Source: Allomuricauda sp. F6463D
GTDB taxonomy: Bacteria > Bacteroidota > Bacteroidia > Flavobacteriales > Flavobacteriaceae
Assembly (NCBI RefSeq): GCF_023015965.1
Contig: NZ_JALKAN010000002.1
Coordinates: 1,054,001 to 1,118,000 of the forward strand
Length of the DNA: 64,000 nucleotides
Direction: 5' to 3'
In this document: one piece after another, positions 1 through 9,204 of the stretch
Layout of the letters: the number at the start of each line of letters is the position of its first letter
Numbering within the stretch: the stretch's first letter is position 1
Position numbers and translations under genes: made by a program
Notes under the pieces: generated by a model
Databases searched by the model: none
The model's input: only the letters and a program-made list of their open reading frames with translations
Told to the model about the DNA's origin: nothing

Positions 1-1036
1 AATCGGCCAACATGCGTTCCCGTTCATCGCCTTTCACAATTTTAGAAAGCTCTATTTTGAGATTATTTGTGGTTAAATCATTTTGAATCAACTCTTTGAC
101 AACTTCCCTTTTCATGATTAAATTGACCAAAGAAATATAATCTAATGTGATTATTCGCTTTGCGATTTGATAGGAAATCCAACTGCCTTTATAGCATACC
201 ACTTGAGGGATGCCGAAAAGAGCGGTTTCCAATGTTGCCGTTCCACTGGTTACCATGGCGGCGTGGGAATGCTTTAAAAGGGAGTAGGTTTTGTTGGAAA
301 CGTATTCCACTTTATCATCTTGTAAGAAAGGAGCATAAAATTCATCGGAAAGACTAGGAGCTCCAGCAATCACAAACTGATAATCCGAAAAATCCTTTTT
401 TACACTAAGCATCACGTCCAACATTTTTTGGACCTCTTGTTTTCTGCTGCCAGGGAGCAATGCAATAATAGGTTTGTCGGAATCTAAATTGTTTTCTTTT
501 CGAAAAATAGCATTAGCCTGAATTGGCGTGTTTTCAATAGCATCAATTAGCGGATGACCAACAAACTGCACTGGATAACTATGTTTTTTCTCGTAAAAAT
601 CCTTTTCAAAAGGAAGGATTACGTACATCTTGTCAATATCCCTCTTTATTTTTTTGATTCTCCCTTCCCTGGAGGCCCATATTTGGGGTGAAATATAGTA
701 ATTGGTCTTGAAGCCATGTTCTTTGGCCCACTTGGCTATCCTTAGGTTAAAGCCTGAAAAATCAATAAAAATTACTACATCTGGATTAAATTTTTGGATA
801 TCTTCCTTACAATACGAAATGTTTTTGAAGATTGTGGGGATGTTCATGAGCACCTCCAAGAACCCCATAAAGGCCATGTCCTTGTAATGTTTGGCTAATT
901 CTCCGCCAGCTTGTTGCATCAAATCACCACCCCAACAGCGAATTTCCGCCATGGAGTCTTCTTTTTTGAGGGCCTTTATTAAGTTGGACCCGTGCAAGTC
1001 TCCCGATGCTTCACCAGCAATAATGTAATATTTCAT
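1..1036 (-). CDS. lpxB: Lipid-A-disaccharide synthase, 3' end cut by window edge
   Basis: Glycosyltransferase (GT19) that joins UDP-2,3-diacylglucosamine and lipid X to make the lipid A disaccharide at the inner face of the inner membrane. Translating back from the ATG at 1034-1036 gives an N-terminus with the family signature AGEASGDLHG (residues 7-16), then GGDLMQQAGG, an FNLRIAKWAK stretch, YYISPQIWASREGR, and the nucleotide-sugar loop LLPGSRKQEV. About 345 codons are inside the window; the family is usually about 370-380 residues, so only the last few dozen residues are missing. It lies downstream of surE and a small membrane protein on the same strand, a common flavobacterial arrangement. 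Identification is firm. Confidence 0.95.
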   Translation of the reverse strand, partial: MKYYIIAGEASGDLHGSNLIKALKKEDSMAEIRCWGGDLMQQAGGELAKHYKDMAFMGFLEVLMNIPTIFKNISYCKEDIQKFNPDVVIFIDFSGFNLRIAKWAKEHGFKTNYYISPQIWASREGRIKKIKRDIDKMYVILPFEKDFYEKKHSYPVQFVGHPLIDAIENTPIQANAIFRKENNLDSDKPIIALLPGSRKQEVQKMLDVMLSVKKDFSDYQFVIAGAPSLSDEFYAPFLQDDKVEYVSNKTYSLLKHSHAAMVTSGTATLETALFGIPQVVCYKGSWISYQIAKRIITLDYISLVNLIMKREVVKELIQNDLTTNNLKIELSKIVKGDERERMLAD

Positions 1037-1174
1037 TGATAAGTGTCAAGTTCAATGTGCAAAAGAAACTTCATCAAAAACTAAAGATGAAATTATATTT
1101 TGTACGGTCATGAGTTTTTAAATACTACCCGAAAATGCATTTTGATTGTAATTCTGCTTTTGTGCTTATGCTTG

Positions 1175-1462
1175 TTATGCCATCAATTTATACGTCAAAA
1201 TAATCAAAGCGGTCACTAAGGTAGCCAACATAACACCTTTCGCACGTTGGTCTCTTTTTATCCGTAAAAAGCCAAAAAAAGCTACCAAATTTAAAATGGC
1301 CCCCAACGCCAATAAACTGCCAATATGACCTTGGGCAATAGCGGCATTGAAAGTCTCTTTGATACTCAAATCAGAAAATAATAATATGTAAAGCAAGGTT
1401 CCAAAAGTATTTGCTATAATCCCTACTATAAATCCAACGATAATCTCTCTCTTATTGTTCAT
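1175..1462 (-). CDS. Small three-helix membrane protein of unknown function
   Basis: A 95-residue protein that I cannot name beyond its topology. Three hydrophobic segments are visible at about residues 7-29, 45-66 and 76-93, separated by a short polar loop (DLSIKETFN) and a basic loop (RIKRDQRAKG). The ATG start lies inside the end of surE, an 11-base overlap, so translation is probably coupled to surE. lpxB follows about 140 bases downstream. The position between surE and lpxB suggests a conserved envelope-related passenger, but this is inference only. Confidence 0.75.
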   Translation of the reverse strand: MNNKREIIVGFIVGIIANTFGTLLYILLFSDLSIKETFNAAIAQGHIGSLLALGAILNLVAFFGFLRIKRDQRAKGVMLATLVTALIILTYKLMA

Positions 1463-2231
1463 TTAGGTTCCAGTTGTTTATTTGTGGTATGGCATGGTGT
1501 GCCGTAAGGTCGAATTGGGTGGGTACTACCGAGATATAACCCTCTGCCAATGCCCATTCATCAGTATCTTTACCTTTGTCCAAAAGTTCGAATTCTCCCG
1601 TAAGCCAATAATAATCCTTTCCGGAAGGGCTCGTTCGTTTATCAAATTTTTCTTTCCAATTACCTCTTGCTTGCCTACATATTCTTACACCTTTTGGTGC
1701 TGTTTCTGTTTTAGGGATGTTGACGTTCAGTACGGTACCTTTTGGAATACCGTTGGTCAATGCTTCAGAAGCAATTTTTTTAATGGAATCCAGTGCAGGC
1801 TCAAAATTAGCATCCCAAGAATAATCGCACAACGAAAAGCCAATAGCGGGAATCCCTTCAATACCCGCCTCAATGGCAGCACTCATGGTGCCAGAATAAA
1901 TCACGTTTATGGATGAATTAGATCCGTGGTTGATGCCACTTACGCAAATGTCGGGTCTTCTGTCCAAAATTACTCGCAGTGCCAATTTCACACAATCTGC
2001 GGGTGTTCCACTACAGCTATATTCACTAGGAGCACCTTCCTTGTTGTCAACAATCACTTTCTTGGAAAACAAAGTGCTATCAACTGTAATGGCGTGTCCC
2101 ATACCGCTTTGCGGGCTGTCTGGAGCAACTACGACAACATCTCCGAGTTGCTTCATCGTACGAATTAATGCCCTAAGTCCAGGCGCGGTAATTCCATCAT
2201 CGTTGGTAACAAGTATCAATGGTTTTTGCAT
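1452..2231 (-). CDS. surE: 5'/3'-nucleotidase SurE
   Basis: Metal-dependent nucleoside monophosphate phosphatase of the stationary-phase survival protein family; acts in the cytoplasm on 5'- and 3'-nucleotides and, in some species, short polyphosphate. The family signature is at the N-terminus: LILVTNDDG with the metal-binding pair D11-D12. It is followed by the conserved VVAPDSPQSGMGHAIT segment and SGINHGSNSSINVIYSGT, which builds the active site. The length of 259 residues is normal. The ATG at 2229-2231 fits the family start. It begins a minus-strand group with the small membrane protein and lpxB. Confidence 0.96.
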   Translation of the reverse strand: MQKPLILVTNDDGITAPGLRALIRTMKQLGDVVVVAPDSPQSGMGHAITVDSTLFSKKVIVDNKEGAPSEYSCSGTPADCVKLALRVILDRRPDICVSGINHGSNSSINVIYSGTMSAAIEAGIEGIPAIGFSLCDYSWDANFEPALDSIKKIASEALTNGIPKGTVLNVNIPKTETAPKGVRICRQARGNWKEKFDKRTSPSGKDYYWLTGEFELLDKGKDTDEWALAEGYISVVPTQFDLTAHHAIPQINNWNLNEQ

Positions 2232-2382
2232 ACTAGATAATTAATGCTATAAAAATACGTTTTTCATAAGTATATGAAGCTCTAGCCGTTTAACAAAAAA
2301 TTAAATCCAGTAGAAAGAACTGGCACGGTTTTTTCTGTATCTTAGGGAATTCATACAAGTAAAAACGATGGAGGACGTAATG

Positions 2383-2390
2383 TAAATTTG
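2383..2390 (+). promoter_or_regulatory. Candidate -7 box of the protease gene
   Basis: TAAATTTG is an exact match to the Bacteroidetes -7 consensus TAnnTTTG and lies 43 bases before the ATG of the S41 protease. No TTG is seen at the expected 17-23 base distance upstream, so only half of the promoter is supported. Confidence 0.35.
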
Positions 2391-2433
2391 ACGGTATGAA
2401 ATCAGTTTGCGGAGCTCCTGAAAAAACATATTT

Positions 2434-4605
2434 ATGAAAAAGAATTTCATCTTAGCACTTTTGGTCATTCTCGTGGCAGTAGCTTCCTGTAGTTTTACCA
2501 ATAAGTCTTTTGAAAATGATGATAAAGATAAATTTTTGTTAGAACTGATTTCCTATGTATTGGAAAGAGGGCATTATGAGCCTAAAGAAATCAATGATAG
2601 CTTTAGCTCCAATGTGTTTGATGATTTTATCGATATTGTTGATCCCACAAAACGATATTTTCTCCAAAGTGATGTTAGGGAATTTGAAAAATATAGGTTT
2701 ATGATCGATGATGAGATCAGAAATACCGACATCACATTTTTCAATATTGTTTATCAACGTTTGATGGTGCGTATGAAAGAAGCGAAGGAAATATACAACG
2801 AAGTACTTTCCCAACCTTTTGATTATACCGTGGATGAAGCCATAGAGATTGATTATGACGAACAAGAGTTTGCTTCCAATGAAAATGAATTGAAAGAACG
2901 TTGGAGAAAGCAGTTGAAATATAATACTTTAAATATTTTTGATAATAAAATAGACAATACAATCTCTGATGCGGACGAAGATGTAAACTTGGATTCTAAA
3001 CCAGTTATGTACTTCAACGACATCCCAAACTCGGTGGATAAAGTAGCTACCGAAGAAGAAGCAAGAGAAATAACCAAAAACACTTTGGATGAATTTTTCG
3101 ATTTCGTGGATGACCTTGAACGAAAAGATTGGTTCGTACAATACTTGAATACAATTGTGGAGGAATTTGATCCCCACACATTCTATTTTGCTCCAGAAGA
3201 AAAAGAAATCTTTGATATTGGTATTTCCGGTAAGTTTGAAGGTATCGGTGCTAGGTTACAAAAAAAACCTGAAGGCGCTAAAATAGTAGAGATAATTTCT
3301 GGTGGTCCTGTATGGCGGGATCAATCCCTAGAAGTTGGAGATGAGATTCTTAAAGTAGGTCAAGAAGGTGAAGAACCTATTAATATTGTTGGTATGCGAT
3401 TGGAAGATGCCATTAAGTTAATAAAAGGTCCAGAAGGTTCTGTAGTAGATTTGACCGTAAGAAAAGTGGATGGAACCATTGAAACTGTTTCCATAACCAG
3501 AGACGTTGTAGAATTGGAGGAATCCTATGCCAAATCTGCAAGTATAGATGCCGGTAGCCAAAAATATGGCCTTATAGATCTTCCTAAATTTTATGTGGAT
3601 TTTGAAGATTATACAAAAAGAAATGCAGCCACCGATGTTGCGAAAGAGATAGAGCGCCTTAAAGAGGCAGGTGCAGAGGGAATTATATTGGATCTGAGAG
3701 ATAATGGTGGTGGGTCATTAAAAACTGTTGTGGAAATGGCAGGATTGTTTATTAAAGATGGTCCTATTGTTCAGGTTCGTTCCTCTGGGCAACGTAAAGA
3801 AGTGCACGAGGATAAAGATGAAAGAGTGCAATGGGATGGTCCTTTGGTAATTTTGGTCAATGAATTGTCAGCATCGGCATCAGAAATATTGGCAGCAGCC
3901 ATGCAAGATTATAAAAGAGCCGTAATAATAGGAAGTAAGCAAACTTTTGGAAAAGGAACGGTCCAAAATGTAATTCCTTTGGATAATATTGTGCGAGGTA
4001 ACGAGCATGGGGATTTAGGTGCCATTAAATTGACCACACAAAAATTTTACAGAATCAATGGAGGTTCAACCCAGTTGGAAGGTGTTAAAAGTGATATAGT
4101 GGTTCCAGACCGTTACAGCTATATTGATCTTGGCGAACGTGATCAGCAAAACCCACTTGGATGGGATAAGATAACTCCAGCAGATTATAAAGTATGGGAT
4201 GGATATATTGATTTGGATGAGGCCGTTAAAAATAGTAAGGAACGTATGGCGAACAATGAGCAGATTAAGCTCATCGATGAAAATGCAAAATGGCTGAAGG
4301 ATCAACAGGATGAAAACTTAATTTCACTTAAGTATGATTCGTATGTCAGTAAAGAGCAGGAAGCCAAAAAACGCTCAGATAGGTTCAAAAGCCTAAAGGA
4401 TTACGATTCTAAATTGTCTTTTGGTTCTTTACAATATGAGACGGAATTATTCACCAAAGATTCTGTGCTCAGGGAAAAAAGAGATAGATGGCACAAAAAT
4501 TTGGCGCGTGATATTTATGTTGAGGAAGCCGTTAATGTGCTGAAAGACCTACATCAGAACAATATCAAAAGAAAAGAAAATAAATTGGCCAGCGTTAAGG
4601 GATAA
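2434..4605 (+). CDS. prc: Carboxy-terminal processing (tail-specific) protease, S41 family
   Basis: Periplasmic PDZ-containing serine protease of the Prc/Tsp/CtpA family, which trims or degrades envelope proteins from their C-termini. The N-terminus is a lipoprotein signal with lipobox VASC (C19). After a long Tsp-type N-terminal domain comes the PDZ domain (about residues 265-350, starting at GISGKFEGIGARL), then the S41 core. The Ser-Lys dyad is recognisable: SASASE places the nucleophile at S481, and TFGKGT places the general base at K507. A C-terminal DUF3340-like helical region rich in Lys and Glu follows. At 723 residues it matches the long Prc subgroup. It is monocistronic, with a strong terminator directly behind it. 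Confidence 0.93.
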   Translation: MKKNFILALLVILVAVASCSFTNKSFENDDKDKFLLELISYVLERGHYEPKEINDSFSSNVFDDFIDIVDPTKRYFLQSDVREFEKYRFMIDDEIRNTDITFFNIVYQRLMVRMKEAKEIYNEVLSQPFDYTVDEAIEIDYDEQEFASNENELKERWRKQLKYNTLNIFDNKIDNTISDADEDVNLDSKPVMYFNDIPNSVDKVATEEEAREITKNTLDEFFDFVDDLERKDWFVQYLNTIVEEFDPHTFYFAPEEKEIFDIGISGKFEGIGARLQKKPEGAKIVEIISGGPVWRDQSLEVGDEILKVGQEGEEPINIVGMRLEDAIKLIKGPEGSVVDLTVRKVDGTIETVSITRDVVELEESYAKSASIDAGSQKYGLIDLPKFYVDFEDYTKRNAATDVAKEIERLKEAGAEGIILDLRDNGGGSLKTVVEMAGLFIKDGPIVQVRSSGQRKEVHEDKDERVQWDGPLVILVNELSASASEILAAAMQDYKRAVIIGSKQTFGKGTVQNVIPLDNIVRGNEHGDLGAIKLTTQKFYRINGGSTQLEGVKSDIVVPDRYSYIDLGERDQQNPLGWDKITPADYKVWDGYIDLDEAVKNSKERMANNEQIKLIDENAKWLKDQQDENLISLKYDSYVSKEQEAKKRSDRFKSLKDYDSKLSFGSLQYETELFTKDSVLREKRDRWHKNLARDIYVEEAVNVLKDLHQNNIKRKENKLASVKG

Positions 4606-4633
4606 CTTGGTCATTATTAAAATAATCATTTGT

Positions 4634-4662
4634 AAAGCCAACTCTTAAGAGTTGGCTTTTTT
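4634..4662 (+). terminator. Rho-independent terminator after the protease gene
   Basis: A perfect palindrome, AAAGCCAACTC-TTAA-GAGTTGGCTTT, is followed by a run of six T. It lies 29 bases after the protease stop codon and ahead of the endonuclease gene. Confidence 0.9.
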
Positions 4663-4705
4663 GTGCAACTTTAAAGCTGAAGCTTAAAAACCCACATACA
4701 GGTAA

Positions 4706-5506
4706 ATGAAAAATAGAACAATATATGCCGTACTCCTTGCACTATGCATAATAGGATTTTGGCTTTTCGATAATTTTTATACCCCGGCAACCTACTCCAA
4801 TTCCAATGGTTCCAGTCCTGATGTAGTGCAATCTGATTTTTTGCCCTTATCCACAACAGGCTCCATAGTTGAGCATGAATATTACACACTTTCGTATAGT
4901 GAAGCGCATGAACAGGCAGAGTGGGTAGCATATACGCTTAAAAAGGAGCACTTAACGTATGATGATAGACAACGGCCTTATTTTATAGAAGACCCCAAAG
5001 TGAAAACTAAGTCTGCCGATTGGCGAAATTACAAAGGTTCTGGGTTTGATAGAGGGCATTTATGTCCTGCAGGCGACCGCCGGTTCTCAGAACAGGCATA
5101 CAATGAAACATTTTATACTAGCAATATTAGCCCTCAAGACAGGTACTTTAATGCTGGGATATGGAATCGTCTGGAACAGAAAGTACGGTATTGGTGCAAA
5201 AAATATGGTGATTTAATTGTGGTTACGGGCGGAATTTTATCAGAAAAAGGACTGTTGGAAATAGGGGAAGAAGATGTGGATGTACCCAATTCTTTTTATA
5301 AAATTATATTGAGGACATCGGGTGAAGAAGTACAACTCCTTGCATTTTTGATTCCGGCCACAGAAAGTAAACAATCACTACAAAACTTCTTGGTTTCTGT
5401 AGATGAAATAGAAGGGGAGACTGGTATTGATTTCTTTGTAAACCAAACGAAAAAATGGCAAACCGATATGGAATCAGGGGTCTTTGATAAAGGGTGGGAA
5501 TTCTAA
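4706..5506 (+). CDS. Membrane-anchored or secreted DNA/RNA non-specific endonuclease (NUC1 family)
   Basis: Beta-beta-alpha-metal nuclease that cleaves DNA and RNA without sequence preference. The active-site motif DRGH is at residues 115-118, with H118 as the general base, followed by LCPAGDR. The metal-binding asparagine is expected in GIWNRLE (N154). The N-terminus is a single hydrophobic helix (about residues 6-23) and works as a signal anchor or signal peptide, so the enzyme faces the periplasm or outside; no immunity protein is adjacent. The 266-residue length is typical of small bacterial members. Its stop codon overlaps that of rodA tail-to-tail by four bases. A role in nucleic acid scavenging is inference. 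Confidence 0.9.
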   Translation: MKNRTIYAVLLALCIIGFWLFDNFYTPATYSNSNGSSPDVVQSDFLPLSTTGSIVEHEYYTLSYSEAHEQAEWVAYTLKKEHLTYDDRQRPYFIEDPKVKTKSADWRNYKGSGFDRGHLCPAGDRRFSEQAYNETFYTSNISPQDRYFNAGIWNRLEQKVRYWCKKYGDLIVVTGGILSEKGLLEIGEEDVDVPNSFYKIILRTSGEEVQLLAFLIPATESKQSLQNFLVSVDEIEGETGIDFFVNQTKKWQTDMESGVFDKGWEF

Positions 5507-6786
5507 ATACCGTCTTTTAATCGATTCGAGTCAAGTTTTAGGAATATGAACAACAGCATGGTGAAAAATATGAGTCCAGAGCCACCGTAACTAAAAAATG
5601 GCAAAGGCACTCCGATGGTAGGCAATAGACCGAGTACCATTCCTATGTTTATAAAGTAATGGAACACTAAAATGGAAATCACTCCATAACCGTACATTCG
5701 ACTAAAGTCATTTTTTTGTCTTTCGGCTATATAGATCAACCTTAAAAAAAATAGTGAGAACAATAGAATTACCGTAGCTGTTCCCAAAAAGCCCCATTCT
5801 TCACCCACCGAACTAAAAATATAATCCGTGTGCTGCTCTGGTACAAAGTCACCTTTGGTCCTGGTGCCTTCCATAAATCCTTTTCCAATAAACCCACCGG
5901 ATTCTATGGCTTTTTCAGATTGATAGGTATTATATCCAATGGTTTTTCGGATTTCGTCCAGTTTGTTTTCATCTTTCTCCAGACTCAACCATAATACAAA
6001 ACGATCCCTGTGTCGCTGTTCAAATATATTTTCAAAAACAAAGTTTACGGAAAGGGAAAAGAGTATTGAAACTGCAATGACCCCCAAAACTGGAAGAACA
6101 GGAATTTTGACCGAAGCTTTTTTGAAGGTATAGATCAATAGGGTGAGAATTATTAATCCTATAGCCACCCAAACGGTTCCAAACATTAGTGTTGTGGCAA
6201 ATATCACCACAGCGAAGATGAGAATGCCTAAATAATAAATGGGAAACCCTTCCCTGAACAATACAAAAAAGAGTGAAAAATAGATCAGCGAACTTCCAGG
6301 GTCAGGCTGCGGCAAAATTAATACTGCAGGCAGTAAAATAATGATCAAAGCATATATTTGATGTTTGCCTGTACGGATATCCGTCTGAATATCGCTCAAA
6401 AACTTAGCGAGGGCCAAGGCAGTTGCCACTTTGGCCAATTCTGAAGGTTGTAGGTTGAAAAATCCTAGATCATACCAAGATGTCGCCCCAGCTATTGTCT
6501 TGCCAAATACAAACAAACCAATGAGCAAAACAATGGACACGATATAAAAAATAGAGGCGAATCGTTCAAAAAAATAGGATTCCACAAAGAGTACGAAAAT
6601 GATGCCCAATGTGGCAAGACCTATAAAAAAAAGCTGTTTGCCGTAAAGTGTTGAAAAATCAAAAATTGAAGTATGTGCTTCTCCAACCGATGTTGAGTAA
6701 ATATTGATCCATCCAATAAAGACCAAAAGAGCATAGAGGATTACCGTAACCCAATCCAACCTTCCAAAAAGCCCTTTACCAAACAT
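5503..6786 (-). CDS. rodA: Rod-shape SEDS glycosyltransferase RodA
   Basis: Peptidoglycan polymerase of the SEDS family that works with the PBP2 encoded just upstream in the elongation complex. The 427-residue sequence is a polytopic membrane protein with about ten helices. Family landmarks are LQPSELAKVATALALAKFL (lipid II site region), QPDPGSSLIY, and the C-terminal GLLPTIGVPLPFFSYGGSG, which is the classic FtsW/RodA signature. The ATG at 6784-6786 lies within the end of mrdA (11-base overlap), implying translational coupling. It is the last gene of the mreBCD-mrdA-rodA operon. A cytoplasmic insert of about 50 residues (EQRHRDRFVLWLSLEKDENK) is normal in Bacteroidetes. Confidence 0.96.
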   Translation of the reverse strand: MFGKGLFGRLDWVTVILYALLVFIGWINIYSTSVGEAHTSIFDFSTLYGKQLFFIGLATLGIIFVLFVESYFFERFASIFYIVSIVLLIGLFVFGKTIAGATSWYDLGFFNLQPSELAKVATALALAKFLSDIQTDIRTGKHQIYALIIILLPAVLILPQPDPGSSLIYFSLFFVLFREGFPIYYLGILIFAVVIFATTLMFGTVWVAIGLIILTLLIYTFKKASVKIPVLPVLGVIAVSILFSLSVNFVFENIFEQRHRDRFVLWLSLEKDENKLDEIRKTIGYNTYQSEKAIESGGFIGKGFMEGTRTKGDFVPEQHTDYIFSSVGEEWGFLGTATVILLFSLFFLRLIYIAERQKNDFSRMYGYGVISILVFHYFINIGMVLGLLPTIGVPLPFFSYGGSGLIFFTMLLFIFLKLDSNRLKDGI

Positions 6787-8644
6787 ATTCGTTTATCTTG
6801 AAAGGTTCACCACTATAGGGTTTATTATACTCATGTTCCAACGTTTTCTCCAACATTCGTTTTTCAAGATCTTTTCGGGTAATCTCACCTTTTATATATT
6901 TTTCTATCAATAGCGATGCAATATGTCCTGCATAACGAGAACCATAATATCCATTTTCAATATAAACAGCCAAGGCAATTTGCGGATTTTCAACAGGAGC
7001 AAAGGCAACAAAAACCGAATGGTCCGTCAATTGCATACGTTCACCATCCACCCTTATAAAGTTTTCTACTGTACCAGTTTTACCAGCAATTTCAATATCA
7101 GGAACCTGTACCCATCTACCTGTCCCATAATTGTACACGTTTGCCATGCCCTCAATTACTGATTCAAAGTGTTTTCTATCGATCGTAGTGTAACGTGGCT
7201 CTGAAAATTTGGGGTCGATATTGCCATTGCCCCCTACGCTTTTAATTATATGGGGTGTGTAAAAATATCCTCGGTTGGCAATGGTGGCCGTCATGTTGGC
7301 AAGTTGTAAAGGAGTGGCTGCGATTTCTCCTTGTCCAATAGAGTTGGAAATAATGGTGGATGCCGCCCACCTGCCATCTCCATACCATTTATCATAATAT
7401 TCCTTGCCGGGAATTCTTCCAGGTGCTCCTGTGGGAAGGTCGGTTCCCAAGAAATCTCCAAGACCAAAACTTTTCATGTGTTTTTCCCAAACATCCATAC
7501 CTTGGTCAGTGGTTTCGTATTTGTCGTAAATTTTTCGGAAAACACCGGCAAAATATGCATTGCAGGATTTATATATACCATTGTTCAAATCTCTTATCCC
7601 ACCACCACAGTGGCATCCTCTGAGTGTATTTCCTACATAAAACCCATGGTAACACCTAAATTTTGTTTCGGTGTCAATTACCCCTTCTTCAAGACCAACC
7701 AATGCATTTAAGATTTTAAACGGGGAACCTGGTGAGGGCTGAGCCAAGATAGAACGGTCCCAAGTAGGTTTGGATATGGTGTCGTAATGTAGTTTACTAT
7801 AGTTTCTAGAACGTTCCCTGCCAACGAGCAGAGCCGGGTCGTACGTAGGACCGGAAATCATTGCCAAAATTTCACCTGATTTAGGTTCAATGGCCACAAT
7901 GCCACCTCTTTTACCATGCATTAATTTTTCACCATATTCCTGGAGTACCTTATCCAAGCTAATATGTATTTCTTTGCCTTGTTGTGGAAGTGTGTCCAAT
8001 CTCCCCTCTTTATAAGGACCGATATCTCTATTAAATCGATCTTTTTGAATATGCTTTACACCTTTCCGACCCCTTAAAATTTCTTCGTACTGCTTTTCAA
8101 TGCCTGTTCGCCCTTTTAGCTCTCCTGCAACGTAATATGGGTTGTTTTGAAGGTCCCATTCATTTACCTCGCTAATATAGCCGAGTACATTTGCTGCACT
8201 TTTGGTATTGTAATATCGCAAAGACCTTTTTTGGATATAGAAACCCGTAAAATGTCGCATTTTTTCTTGAAGCCGTGCATAGTCTTCTTTGGAGAGCTGA
8301 GGCACTAAAACAGATGGTAGCCTAGGGGAATATCTTCTTGCCTTTTCCATTTTGGAAATAAAATCGGGTTTATCTATACCCAATAGACTACAAAATTCCA
8401 AAGTATCCAAAGGCTTCACTTCCCTAGGTATGACCATGACATCGTAAGCAGGTTGGTTGCCTACCAAAAGTTTTCCATCTCTGTCATAGATATAGCCTCT
8501 TTCAGGATAGTCGTAGACTTTTTTAATAGCAGGGTCATCCAGTATTTGATCCGGAGAAAAACGGAATAACTGTAAATATGAAAGCCTGCCTATAAAGGTA
8601 AAACCTATTAGAATAACAATGGAAGACAGTAATAATTTTTTCAT
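6776..8644 (-). CDS. mrdA: Penicillin-binding protein 2 (elongasome transpeptidase)
   Basis: Class B PBP that cross-links peptidoglycan during cell elongation. It has one N-terminal transmembrane helix, a dimerisation domain starting at YPERGYIYDRDGKLL, and a transpeptidase domain with the SxxK active site in SPGSPFK, an SNS-type second motif in TIISNSIGQGE, and KTGT in IAGKTGTVEN. I chose the ATG at 8642-8644 (MKKLLLSS, 622 residues); the reading frame is open two codons further to a TTG, but the ATG gives a standard signal-anchor start. It sits between mreD (47 bases) and rodA (overlapping), the usual divisome-like pairing of a class B PBP with its SEDS partner. Confidence 0.96.
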   Translation of the reverse strand: MKKLLLSSIVILIGFTFIGRLSYLQLFRFSPDQILDDPAIKKVYDYPERGYIYDRDGKLLVGNQPAYDVMVIPREVKPLDTLEFCSLLGIDKPDFISKMEKARRYSPRLPSVLVPQLSKEDYARLQEKMRHFTGFYIQKRSLRYYNTKSAANVLGYISEVNEWDLQNNPYYVAGELKGRTGIEKQYEEILRGRKGVKHIQKDRFNRDIGPYKEGRLDTLPQQGKEIHISLDKVLQEYGEKLMHGKRGGIVAIEPKSGEILAMISGPTYDPALLVGRERSRNYSKLHYDTISKPTWDRSILAQPSPGSPFKILNALVGLEEGVIDTETKFRCYHGFYVGNTLRGCHCGGGIRDLNNGIYKSCNAYFAGVFRKIYDKYETTDQGMDVWEKHMKSFGLGDFLGTDLPTGAPGRIPGKEYYDKWYGDGRWAASTIISNSIGQGEIAATPLQLANMTATIANRGYFYTPHIIKSVGGNGNIDPKFSEPRYTTIDRKHFESVIEGMANVYNYGTGRWVQVPDIEIAGKTGTVENFIRVDGERMQLTDHSVFVAFAPVENPQIALAVYIENGYYGSRYAGHIASLLIEKYIKGEITRKDLEKRMLEKTLEHEYNKPYSGEPFKINEYVW

Positions 8645-8697
8645 GAGCAACCTAAATTACTTGGCTCTTAATATATCCAACGAAAAAAACGTGTTGT

Positions 8698-9204
8698 TTA
8701 TTCCGTTTTTGGACTAAAAAGTGAACTGAACAGAATACAAAGTATTAAAGTTACGATACCTGTGGCAAAAACTTTTTTCAAAATTAAAAGGATATGCGCA
8801 ATACTTAAAATTTCAAACGTATAGAATATCAAATGATGGATTAGAACCACTAAGGCCATAAAGGTAATACGTTGTAGTTTGGTAGTATTCTTAAAGCTGA
8901 AATTTTGAAAATCAAAGTTCACCCCAAAGCAAAATCGCATTATTGCAGGTCTAATGTATGCTATTGATACCGAAGCCAATGCATTTAATGCAAGAGTGTC
9001 GGAGAATATGTCAATGGTCAATCCCAATAAAAAAGCAATGAGCATAAACAATGCTTTATTTGCTTTTATCGGATACCAATAGAAGAAAATCACATATACC
9101 ATCGGGTTGATGAAGCCCAAAAAATTAAGGTTGTTAAAAATTAGAACCTGCGCAAGGACCAACAATACGAACCGGAGGATATTTATTATAATGGTATTGT
9201 TCAT
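8698..9204 (-). CDS. mreD: Rod-shape-determining membrane protein MreD
   Basis: Small integral membrane partner of MreB and MreC in the cell-elongation complex. The 168-residue protein has about five hydrophobic helices and ends with a short charged tail. Sequence identity in this family is low, so the call rests on topology, length and position directly after mreC. The ATG overlaps the mreC stop by four bases (ATGA), typical of coupled translation. mrdA follows after 47 bases. Confidence 0.92.
   Translation of the reverse strand: MNNTIIINILRFVLLVLAQVLIFNNLNFLGFINPMVYVIFFYWYPIKANKALFMLIAFLLGLTIDIFSDTLALNALASVSIAYIRPAIMRFCFGVNFDFQNFSFKNTTKLQRITFMALVVLIHHLIFYTFEILSIAHILLILKKVFATGIVTLILCILFSSLFSPKTE

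Noticed and set aside
4706-5506. Secreted nuclease as a toxin of an effector-immunity pair
   Set aside because: No adjacent immunity gene, no delivery domain and no type VI or Rhs context; a plain envelope nuclease is simpler.
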